From Phoronis ovalis (Eukaryota; Phoronida; Phoronidae): a stretch of DNA of 11,423 nucleotides. The DNA lies in contig JAOXYB010053290.1 in the NCBI GenBank assembly GCA_028565635.1, forward strand, positions 1 through 11,423. Direction: 5' to 3'. The translations under genes were made by a program, and so were the position numbers. The stretch's first letter is position 1. Each line of letters begins with the position of its first letter. Below are positions 1 to 7,218 of this stretch, in pieces. The notes beneath the pieces are model-generated. The model was not told where the DNA came from and searched no databases. It saw only the letters and a program-made list of their open reading frames with translations.

Positions 1-312
1 CATTATTAACTCGCCTTGCATGACCGGTACTCTTGTATAAGAGGTGGAGTGTTGAGGTCAAGGTTTCTCATGTCTGGCGTGTGTACATGCGTCGTGAACA
101 GTTGGTATGATATAATATAATATTATGCATCTGTCCAAAAATTATTTTGACTCCTGTCTTTTTGAAAAATTACTGTGACAGTGTAGTGCTTACATTTGTT
201 TCTATATTAATTTCTGTATATTTCTCTCATATTTTTTTAGTATGGACATCATTTATTTTATTTATGTATCATGAATATTTGTCTGAAATAAACATATATT
301 ATTATTATAATT
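1..312. other. AT-rich non-coding stretch with short microsatellites
   Basis: I see no supported gene here. An AT-rich low-complexity run of TATAATATAATATTAT type lies at about 109-125, and a TATTATTATTATAATTATAATG-like run lies at about 297-318, directly abutting the LINE-like fragment. A 77-codon open frame starting at 147 encodes only a hydrophobic low-complexity peptide (rich in F, I, L, S and Y) of the kind AT-rich DNA produces by chance. Confidence 0.6.
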
Positions 313-456
313 ATAATGAACGCTTAGGGGCATTCTGCCACATTCTCCGAGATCTGCTACGTACTTTTGCAATATTTTAGCTCCTTCTACCCTCTTCACC
401 AGTTCAATTACTTCCTTTGTTTCATAAACCCATAGTTCACAACCATATGACAAGAT
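313..456 (-). pseudogene. Decayed non-LTR retrotransposon (LINE) reverse-transcriptase C-terminal fragment
   Basis: Read on the minus strand, this segment encodes LSYGCELWVYE, then a helical stretch with EVIELVKRVEGAKIL, then LGECGRMPLSVHYN. In order and spacing this resembles the region just after the catalytic part of RTE/CR1-like LINE reverse transcriptases, where a [LV]LYG[CS]E[LV]W motif is followed some 25-35 residues later by GE.GR.PL. Only about 48 residues are recognisable. The reverse-transcriptase core and endonuclease are absent, and the fragment runs out into an AT microsatellite at about 297-318. The recognition is from memory of the family pattern, not from a search. It is a dead remnant, so the open frame of 75 codons around it is not a gene. 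Confidence 0.5.
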
Positions 457-572
457 AATTAGGTAGGATATTTTTATTAAATAATTCAAACATAATAGAA
501 ACTGGTAAATGACTACAATATGTCTTAATATTCTTTAAAAAAATTGATTGCCTTTCGGTGCACAGCGGATAT

Positions 573-644
573 CAGTCTGAATAAATTCATCCGTTTAATA
601 GTGTTCCGTACCCTCTCAACTAACGGATTTCTTTATTCAGACTG
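573..644. repeat. Imperfect inverted repeat (hairpin), 23-nt arms
   Basis: The arm at 573-595 begins CAGTCTGAATAAA and ends TCCGTT. The arm at 622-644 is its reverse complement at 20 of 23 positions, with the three mismatches clustered in the middle of the arm. The loop is 26 nt. Such a structure fits a very small MITE or MITE remnant, or an old palindromic insertion. I see no convincing target-site duplication next to either arm. Confidence 0.6.
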
Positions 645-918
645 CTTTAATAGTACAGAAGCACCCATGCAATGAAGATAATTGTTTGTGGCTTTATATA
701 GCAAACCAACATATTTTTTACATGTTTCATGTTTAGATAAACCATTTGATAATGTAGCTTGGAAGGCCTTCTCTGTTCTCCACTCACCAGCAAGCTGAAT
801 TTTTTTTTATTCACCAGCTAGCTAAAATGCGGGCACTATTTGCCAGCTGAGATTTGCGAAAAAGATGTTGTTTCATGGGGTTAATTTGCGCTTAATAAAT
901 CATTTAGTGATGTTGATG
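645..918. other. Non-coding spacer
   Basis: No supported gene. The minus strand is open between a stop at 633-635 and about 797, giving roughly 53 codons (it includes QLAGEWRTEKAFQATLSNG), but there is no ATG near its start and no family that I recognise. A poly-T run lies at about 801-809, and the word ACCAGCNAGCT occurs twice between 786 and 824. Confidence 0.45.
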
Positions 919-995
919 TGGGGAATCAGATCTGTTCCCCATTACCAGCTTGATGAACTGCAGACTCGTATGGGGAACAGATATTATGGGGAACA
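919..995. repeat. Cluster of TGGGGAAC-type direct and inverted repeats
   Basis: TGGGGAA words begin at 919, 971 and 987 on the plus strand. One inverted copy occupies 930-941, and its 12 bases ATCTGTTCCCCA are perfectly complementary to 971-982. The octamer AGACTCGT also occurs twice (962-969 and 998-1005). The whole could fold into a 12-bp stem with a 29-nt loop. It may be the remains of a small inverted-repeat insertion. No function is claimed. Confidence 0.5.
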
Positions 996-1553
996 CAAGA
1001 CTCGTGGGTGCTTCCGACAGTAGCCTGCTCAAAGTCGCATAGTACTTGATCTTCAAAGGTGCCCTGTTATCTGCCTTATCATCCGTTTCAGCATTTGGAA
1101 TATATTCCGTGGTGCCCGATTGTTCTTCCCTGCATAAGGCAAGAGGTGAAGGGGAAGCATCCTGTTTTTGTATTTACCATGTTTAGAGAAATATTAGCCA
1201 TGTGGAGTGGGAAAAGTTCCGTCCAGATAGACCTGGTGGCAACCAAATGGCTTCCTTAAATTCTCATCATTATCAAATAAAAAAATCCCTCAACCAATGC
1301 CAAATAAAGAAATTCCTCTCCCATTATCTTGGCATAGGAGATCTAGAAACCTTTCACTTGATCAAGTTTTACCCTAGACTACTAAAATGGAGATAGAAGG
1401 GTAACTACTCTTTTTGATCAGCTTTGGTAAGAAACTAGCGGATCCCGTGCATGGAATCACAAACCTAGCATGGAATCACATTTATTTTGAGTGACATTTG
1501 GAAGCTCAAATTAGAAGCCAAGATCGGTAAAACACTAGGACATAGTTTTTGTT
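996..1553. other. Non-coding stretch without supported gene
   Basis: Two overlapping plus-strand open frames (1059-1259 and 1202-1396) lie here in different phases. Neither has a recognisable motif, a biased composition typical of a real protein, or clear start and splice signals, so I do not call them. Two small direct repeats are visible: GCATGGAATCACA at 1449-1461 and 1468-1480 (19 bp apart), and a degenerate repeat of CAAATAAANAAAT..CCTC between about 1269 and 1320. Confidence 0.5.
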
Positions 1554-1622
1554 TAAATAAATAAATAATTACAGAAAAAAGTAAAAAATAAAGAACGAAA
1601 GAAAGGAAGAAACAAACAAAAT
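1554..1622. repeat. A/G-rich low-complexity tract with AAAT microsatellite
   Basis: An (AAAT)n stretch at about 1554-1568 is followed by an almost pure A/G strand with GAAA and GGAA words up to about 1622. It could be an old poly(A)-type retroelement tail or ordinary slippage DNA. No element body next to it supports the first option. Confidence 0.55.
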
Positions 1623-2130
1623 AATGAGAATGATGTTTTTTTACACTTCACAAGCTTTTCTTTGTTAGTGCATCTCGAACAGCGAAATGCAATTGTTAAG
1701 GCATTTAAAAAATCTTGTTAGCACAAATTTACAATCTTTGAAAATATTGTTATTAGCACATTGTGCCACGATTCTTATAAAACTTTCCAGAATAAGATAT
1801 TTGACTGACTTGAGATGCATGGTTGTATGCTCTAGTGTGTAGCTATTGTTATTACGGAACTCAATTTCAAATATCGCCATTTCAGCGTTATTTCCTGTTT
1901 CATAATTTTTTTTGGATAGTTTCGCACGCAAGTGATTTAAGGCAAGTGTTTAACACATTTCATCAGTGGGGTTACGAAATACTTTTCACATTTTGGAAGA
2001 AAAAACAAAAGATTTATACTAGATATTTTTTATTTTAATGCTTCTCTATAAAAATAGTATGACAGTTTACAGTACACTCGTTGTTCTTGACTAAAAAATG
2101 ATCACTATAATGTAATAGCACCTATCTACA
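1623..2130. other. AT-rich non-coding stretch
   Basis: There are short open frames on both strands (1665-1931 minus and 1823-2038 plus), overlapping one another. They have no recognisable domain and are rich in F, I, N and Y, as expected of AT-rich DNA read by chance. I see no RNA gene or mobile element here. Confidence 0.5.
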
Positions 2131-2170
2131 GTGAATAAAAATGGACCGCTACATAATTATTTTTATTCAC
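2131..2170. repeat. Perfect 12-bp inverted repeat (hairpin)
   Basis: GTGAATAAAAAT at 2131-2142 is perfectly complementary to ATTTTTATTCAC at 2159-2170, with a 16-nt loop. On the minus strand the right arm contains AATAAA (2162-2167), so the hairpin overlaps the possible poly(A) signal of the upstream TPR gene. Confidence 0.6.
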
Positions 2171-2178
2171 GATTTAAT
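2162..2178 (-). promoter_or_regulatory. Possible poly(A) signals for the TPR gene
   Basis: Read on the minus strand, ATTAAA (2173-2178) and AATAAA (2162-2167) lie next to each other. These are the first such hexamers I find downstream of the stop codon at 2605-2607, and would give a 3' untranslated region of about 430 nt. In AT-rich DNA such hexamers are common by chance, so the support is weak. Confidence 0.25.
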
Positions 2179-2604
2179 ACTACCGCAGTCTAGATTTTTT
2201 TTAAATTGGATTAAGTTCAATTATGGGATTGAACAGGAAAGCAGATAACATAAACTGTAGTATAAAAATGTTGAGTACATACATGGGACAATGCACCATA
2301 TGCGTATGCACGCCAGGTGTGTGTTGGGAATAAAAAAGACTTCAATTATACAGAGTTTTTGTTAAGCTATACATCAAAAGTATGCAAAAATGATTCACTT
2401 ACGCTTATATGACGTATCACAATAATAGTTATGGAGCCGATCTATTAAATTTAAGATTAAGATATAATTTTTTAAAAATTAATTAAATTCAAAAATCAAA
2501 GTATTCTTATCATTATCATTTTCATTAATTCTGACAGCAGTATATAAATGCACGCCCTTATAGGGGATTTCAACCAGCTCTTAAATTCATAAAAAATAAG
2601 TGCT

Positions 2605-5600
2605 TTACTTTAGGTAAAAGAGCTTGTAATGATTTATGGCTACTTTTAACAATTTTTGACAGGCCGTTTTCCGACATTCTCGAATAAGTGACAATATTCC
2701 TGTATATTGAGTATTGCCACGGCCTGCAAAATAAGTATGTTCCAAGTCTATGCACTCTGTAGTTGCTTTGATAGCCTTGTCGTGCATTCCAATGGAAGTA
2801 TAGCAAATTCCAATGAACAGTATCAGTTTCACCATTATGAACTCGCAATGAATTGATGATTCACGCTGCAGATCACTTTGCATATCTTTGCATTCCACGA
2901 AGTATTGTAATGCTTCTTGGTAATTATGCAGAGACATATATGTAAGTCCTACGTTGTGGAGTGATGCTACCATGTCAGGATGAGCAACGTCCCCATACAA
3001 TCTTTTCTTCATTTCTTTACACTGGAGTTGATAGTTTAATGCCTCTTTATAATTACCAAGTGATTTGTAAATATTTCCAATGTTATCGAGTGATGCTGCC
3101 ATGTCAGGATGAGCAACTTCGCCATACAATTTTTTCCTCATTTCTTTACTCTGAAGAAAATATTTTAATGCCTCTTTATAATCACCAAGTGATTGGCAAG
3201 TATTTCCAATGTTACTGAGTGATCCAGCCATGTTAGGATGAGCAACTTCCCCATACAATTTTTTCATCATTTCTTTACTCTGAAGATGATATTTTAATGC
3301 CTCTTTATAATCACGAAGTGATTGGTAAGTATTTCCAATGTTATTGAGTGATGATGCCATGTCAGGATGAGCAACTTCCCCATACAATTTTTTCATCATT
3401 TCTTTACTCTGGAGTTGATATTTTAATGCCTCTTTATAATCACCAAGTAATTGGTAAATACCTCCAATGTTATTAAGTGATGATGCCATGTCAGGATGAG
3501 CAACTTCCCCATACAATTTTTTCCTCATTTCTTTACTCTGGAGATGATATTTTAATGCCTCTTTATAATCACCAAGTGATTGGTAAGTATTTCCAATGTT
3601 ATTGAGTAATGATGCCATGTCAGGATTAGCAACTTCCCCATACAATTTTTTCCACATTCCTTCACTCTGGAGTTGATATTTTAATGCTTCATTATAATCA
3701 CCAAGTGATTGGTAAGTACTTCCAATATTAATGAGTGATGACGTCATGTCAGGATGAGCAACTTTACCATACAATTTTTTCATCATTTCTTTACTCTGGA
3801 GTTGATATTTTAATGCTTCATTATAATTACCAAGTGATTGATAAGTACTTCCAATGTTATTAAGTGATGATGCCATGTCAGGATGAGCAACTTCCCCATA
3901 CAATTTTTTCCATATCTCTTTACTCTGGAGTTGATATTTTAATGCTTCATTATAATCACCAAGTGACTGGTAAGTTCTTCCAATGTTATTAAGTGATGAT
4001 GCCATGTCAGGATGAGCAACTTTCCCATACAATTTTGTCCTCATTTCTTTACTCTGGAGTTGATATGTTAATGCCTCTTTATAATCACCAAGAGATTGGT
4101 AAGTATTTCCAATGTTATTGAGTAATGATGCCATGTCAGGATGAGCAACTTCGCCATACAATTTTTTCCACATTTCTTTACTCTGGAGTTGATATTTTAA
4201 TGCTTCATTATAATCACCAAGTGATTTGTAAGTACTTCCAATGTAATTAAGTGATGATGCCATGTCAGGATGAGCAACTTTCCCATACAATTTTTTCCTC
4301 ATTTCTTTACTCTGGAGTTGATATTTTAATGCCTCATTATAATTACCAAGTGATTGGTAAGTAAGTCCAATGTTACTGAGTGATGATGCCATGTCAGGAT
4401 GATCAACTTCGCCATACAATTTTTTCCACATTTCTTTACTCTTTAGTTGATATTTTAATGCCTCATTATAATCACCAAGTAATTGGTAATTATTTCCAAT
4501 GTTATTAAGGGATGATGCCATGTCAGGATGAGCAACTTCCCCATACAATTTTGTCATCAATTCTTTACTCTGAAGAAGATATTTTAATGCCTCTTTATAA
4601 TCACCAAGTGATTTGTAAATATTTCCAATATTATTGAGTGATACTGCCATGTCAGGATGATCAACTTCCCCAAACCATTTTTTCATCATTTCTTTACTCT
4701 GAAGAAAATATTTTAATGCCTCTTTATAATTACCAAGTGATTGGCAAGCATTTCCAATGTTACCGAGTGATGATGCCATGTCAGGATGAGCAACTTCCCC
4801 ATACAATTTTTTCTTCATTGTGTTACTGTGAAGATGATATTTTAATGCCTCTTTATAATCACCAAGTGATTTGTAAGTATTTCCAATGTTATTGAGTGAT
4901 GCTGCCATGTCAGGATGAGCATCTTTCCCATACCATTTTTTCCACATTTCATTACTCTGGAGTTGATATTTTAATGCTTCATTATAATCACCAAGTGAAT
5001 GGTAAATACCTCCAATGTTATTAAGTGATGATGCCATGTCAGGATGAGCAACTTCCCCATACAATTTTTTCCTCATTTCTTTACTCTGGAGATGATATTT
5101 TAATGCCTTATTAGAATCACCAAGGAAGTGGTAATTATTTCCAATGTTATCAAGTACTGATGCCATGGCTGGATGAGCTCTATTCTCATACAACTCTCTA
5201 GCCAATCCTAAACATCGAAGATGACACTTTAATGCATCTTTACTATTACCTTGATTTTGAGATATCAAACCTAAATATTGTATTGATTCTATATGTCCAG
5301 CAATGGCATTCTGCTCACAGTGTTTCCTTGCTTTGTCATATTGCCCAAGTTTATAATAAAGGATTGTGCGGGCAATATCTTTGTCAACATAAAAATCACC
5401 AGATATCGTTTGTCTAGTTGGAGTATGTAGACTTATTTTACTTAAAAGTAGTTTTGGGAAAAAGCGTGTCATTGGTATTACAGTGAAGTACAAACGAAAT
5501 AAAATTTGTAGGTTATCTAAATAAAATATACGCCTAGTCTCTTCTGGCAGAAGCGCTGCTTTAAACTGTGGGTATGTGGATATGACATCGTTTTGGCCTT

Positions 5601-6975
5601 CATTTTGTAAGTAAGTATGTAAACGTAAAATAGTTACTAAAGAAATTATAAACTGCATATTTTGACTTGCTGTTTTTGTGATTACATTGCTAGTTGCTAA
5701 ATTAGAACATATCTGCCACGATGTGGTTCCAGAAAGTCCCAGACAGATCTTCAAATTGCCTGCAATTAAAGTTGGTAACCGATATAGTTCAGATTTAACA
5801 TTACTTAAAGACATCTCTTCCTTTTTATTATATAGTTTGTTTTTCCCTAGGTAGGTTTGCATGTCTTTTAAAAATGTCAATGTTGATATCAGTGTTCTGC
5901 TCTCTGTTGTTTCTCGTTTCATGGCTTCAATGTAAGTAGTTAATAGTGAACCATCGCCATCCAATAAGTCAACAGTAGCTAAAATGTCAGCCAAGTGATA
6001 TCCTTCTTTCAGTGCTACCCCTCCGTTTTGAATTTTTGCCATATTACTGGGCGTCATTATTAACTCAATGCCTGGTCTGTTTTTATTATCAATTTCTCGA
6101 TCTGGTCTTCCCAACGGGGTTTTGCAAGCCCATGGCATTGAACCATCAAAACAAAGACCATTACACGTGACTGAATCATAGAACCAATCATCATGTCCAT
6201 TAAAATCATTTAGTGTCTTTATTGCGAGAGCAGGTAATGGAGTTTCACCAAGATTTATCACGAATATGTGAAATAAATGAGTTAAAGTTCGAAAGTATTG
6301 CTTTGTGGTTTCATCTTCATTTTCTATTAGAATTGCAAACTCAATATCAGAATATGGAGTTAGTTCTTGTCTTGCCCAGGATCCTAATTCTAATATTGCA
6401 TACTTCACTGTAGGCTTTCCAAGAATATCAAAACATTTCTTGAGCAAATTCCGAACAAATTTCTCCATTTCATTTTTTGCGAAAGCGAAGAGATCCTGAA
6501 TTTTAATAATTAATTGTTTTTCTTTTTGCATGCGTTTGTCATTTTTCATATCAATGCTGTAATTACTTTTTATATCTTCCCAAATTATTTCTGTTTGCAG
6601 TTTTATTTTTAATCTTATTTCATTCAAAGCTGTTTTGTGGTCCTCTGATTGACTTCCTGGGAAATCGTGGAGAAAATTGGTCTTTTCAGTTATAATTTTC
6701 AAAAATTCCTGTTCATTTTGTAAAATATAATCCTTTACTTCATTTTGCTTATTTTTGTCTTCAGTACGGATCAGAGCTGAATTATGCAGTGCTGCTGCTT
6801 TTGTAAAATGAAAAAGGTTTTTTGTGACTTTACCTTTTTCTGAATATAGTTTTCCCAGTTCATGCAACAGGATGGATTCTTTTTCTAAATCTGTTTCTAA
6901 ATCTTTATCGTACGATTTCTTGAAGTCATCAGCTAAGTGCTTTTCTCTTGAATTCAGTTCTTCTATGGCTGCCAT
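2605..6975 (-). CDS. Nucleotidyltransferase-like (DUF294-type) protein with 18 kinesin-light-chain-like TPR units
   Basis: A 1456-residue intronless open frame. It starts at the first ATG after an in-frame stop (7027-7029), in a strong Kozak context (A at -3, G at +4). Residues 1-185 are helical and charged, with a TPR-like piece at about 35-68. Residues 185-310 form a nucleotidyltransferase-like core with GSWARQELTPYSDIEF (G198, S199, D210, E212), the GS...DxE signature of polymerase-beta-type enzymes related to PII uridylyltransferase. FDGSMPWACKTPLGR (276-290) and IELIMTP (303-309) follow. Residues 311-532 are helical. Degenerate TPRs occupy 533-600, eighteen 43-residue TPRs occupy 601-1374, and a further degenerate repeat lies at 1385-1414 before a basic C-terminus. 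No signal peptide or membrane segment is evident, so it is probably cytosolic. TPR solenoids bind proteins or peptides. Substrate and partners are unknown. A role in sensing or immunity is inference. An additional 5' non-coding exon is possible. Confidence 0.9.
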   Translation of the reverse strand: MAAIEELNSREKHLADDFKKSYDKDLETDLEKESILLHELGKLYSEKGKVTKNLFHFTKAAALHNSALIRTEDKNKQNEVKDYILQNEQEFLKIITEKTNFLHDFPGSQSEDHKTALNEIRLKIKLQTEIIWEDIKSNYSIDMKNDKRMQKEKQLIIKIQDLFAFAKNEMEKFVRNLLKKCFDILGKPTVKYAILELGSWARQELTPYSDIEFAILIENEDETTKQYFRTLTHLFHIFVINLGETPLPALAIKTLNDFNGHDDWFYDSVTCNGLCFDGSMPWACKTPLGRPDREIDNKNRPGIELIMTPSNMAKIQNGGVALKEGYHLADILATVDLLDGDGSLLTTYIEAMKRETTESRTLISTLTFLKDMQTYLGKNKLYNKKEEMSLSNVKSELYRLPTLIAGNLKICLGLSGTTSWQICSNLATSNVITKTASQNMQFIISLVTILRLHTYLQNEGQNDVISTYPQFKAALLPEETRRIFYLDNLQILFRLYFTVIPMTRFFPKLLLSKISLHTPTRQTISGDFYVDKDIARTILYYKLGQYDKARKHCEQNAIAGHIESIQYLGLISQNQGNSKDALKCHLRCLGLARELYENRAHPAMASVLDNIGNNYHFLGDSNKALKYHLQSKEMRKKLYGEVAHPDMASSLNNIGGIYHSLGDYNEALKYQLQSNEMWKKWYGKDAHPDMAASLNNIGNTYKSLGDYKEALKYHLHSNTMKKKLYGEVAHPDMASSLGNIGNACQSLGNYKEALKYFLQSKEMMKKWFGEVDHPDMAVSLNNIGNIYKSLGDYKEALKYLLQSKELMTKLYGEVAHPDMASSLNNIGNNYQLLGDYNEALKYQLKSKEMWKKLYGEVDHPDMASSLSNIGLTYQSLGNYNEALKYQLQSKEMRKKLYGKVAHPDMASSLNYIGSTYKSLGDYNEALKYQLQSKEMWKKLYGEVAHPDMASLLNNIGNTYQSLGDYKEALTYQLQSKEMRTKLYGKVAHPDMASSLNNIGRTYQSLGDYNEALKYQLQSKEIWKKLYGEVAHPDMASSLNNIGSTYQSLGNYNEALKYQLQSKEMMKKLYGKVAHPDMTSSLINIGSTYQSLGDYNEALKYQLQSEGMWKKLYGEVANPDMASLLNNIGNTYQSLGDYKEALKYHLQSKEMRKKLYGEVAHPDMASSLNNIGGIYQLLGDYKEALKYQLQSKEMMKKLYGEVAHPDMASSLNNIGNTYQSLRDYKEALKYHLQSKEMMKKLYGEVAHPNMAGSLSNIGNTCQSLGDYKEALKYFLQSKEMRKKLYGEVAHPDMAASLDNIGNIYKSLGNYKEALNYQLQCKEMKKRLYGDVAHPDMVASLHNVGLTYMSLHNYQEALQYFVECKDMQSDLQRESSIHCEFIMVKLILFIGICYTSIGMHDKAIKATTECIDLEHTYFAGRGNTQYTGILSLIRECRKTACQKLLKVAINHYKLFYLK
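2854..5175 (-). repeat. Coding tandem array: 18 TPR units of 129 bp
   Basis: Eighteen consecutive units of exactly 129 bp (43 codons) run from residue 601 to 1374. The landmark CATGTCAGGAT on the plus strand (methionine of HPDMA) or its close variants recurs at 2971, 3100, 3229 and so on to 5164 without any shift in spacing. The unit reads approximately HPDMASSLNNIGNTYQSLG, then DYKEALKYQLQSKEM, then RKKLYGEVA. TPR consensus positions are kept: L4, I7, G8, Y11, A20, S27. The unit is one residue longer than the 42-residue kinesin-light-chain type, because EVA replaces the usual two residues between YG and HP. Units 1, 17 and 18 at the edges are the most diverged, as is usual for arrays homogenised from the centre. 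Confidence 0.92.
6046..6423 (-). other. Nucleotidyltransferase core domain of the TPR protein
   Basis: This covers about residues 185-310. The visible signature is LGS (197-199), then a 10-residue loop, then DIE (210-212), as in polymerase-beta-fold nucleotidyltransferases, where the two acidic residues bind divalent metal. E304 in the GIELIM strand is a candidate for the third acidic residue, by position only. The stretch WFYDSVTCNGLCFDG (264-278) and the ACKTPLGR block (283-290) recall conserved blocks that I remember from animal TPR proteins with this N-terminal domain. The residues needed for activity appear intact, so an active enzyme is plausible, but the transferred nucleotide and the acceptor cannot be read from sequence. 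Confidence 0.65.
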
Positions 6976-7007
6976 GGTTTCTGCTGTTTGGTCAGTTTGA
7001 CAAAATT

Positions 7008-7026
7008 CTGGAAAAAATTTGCAACA
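7008..7026 (-). other. Possible splice acceptor upstream of the TPR start codon
   Basis: On the minus strand a pyrimidine run ending TTTTTTCCAG lies 32 nt before the ATG, with a branch-point-like GACTTAAT about 18 nt further upstream. This would fit a 5' non-coding exon joined just before the start codon. A donor-like AAAG/GTATTT at about 7083 would give a 76-nt intron, but it lies next to the 16-bp repeat cluster and is speculative. Transcript data are needed to confirm it. Confidence 0.3.
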
Positions 7027-7097
7027 TTAAGTCTCATATCCCTATTTGACTTTAATCATTCATATTTCAATATGGTGAAATACCTTTATTCCGGCGG

Positions 7098-7218
7098 CCC
7101 TCTGGTCCGAAGGCTCTCTGTTTCGAAGGCTCTCTGTTCCAACAGCTCTCAGCTCTCTAGTCCGAAGGCTCGATTGTCCGACAGCTCTTTAGCCCGAAGG
7201 CTAGCTGGTCCGACATGG
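7098..7218 (+). repeat. Left cluster of 16-bp tandem repeats (about 7 units)
   Basis: Successive units with consensus CTCTCTGGTCCGAAGG start at 7098, 7114, 7130, 7153, 7169, 7185 and 7201. A truncated 7-bp unit at 7146-7152 breaks the register. Two endings partly alternate: CGAAGG and CGACAG (or AACAG). The cluster is GC-rich compared with its surroundings. The same unit appears in reverse orientation at 8632-8823, so this is probably one end of an inverted-repeat element inserted about 120 bp upstream of the TPR gene start. Confidence 0.8.

Noticed and set aside
633-797. Minus-strand open stretch of about 53 codons including QLAGEWRTEKAFQATLSNG
   Set aside because: It has no early ATG and no recognised family. 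The purine-rich sequence before its AG is a poor splice acceptor, and it ends inside an inverted repeat.
1059-1396. Two overlapping plus-strand open frames of 64-66 codons
   Set aside because: They are short, have no motif, overlap in different phases and carry no supporting signals. They are within chance expectation.
2961-3218. Plus-strand open frame with a repeated MLPCQDEQ-like peptide (and a similar one at 4638-4895)
   Set aside because: Both are antisense shadows of the 129-bp TPR units. They recur at the same repeat phase only because the DNA repeats, and their reading is interrupted in most units.
2854-5175. Regularly spaced repeats that could suggest a CRISPR or satellite array
   Set aside because: The whole 129-bp period is coding, has no unique spacers, and translates to TPR consensus without interruption.
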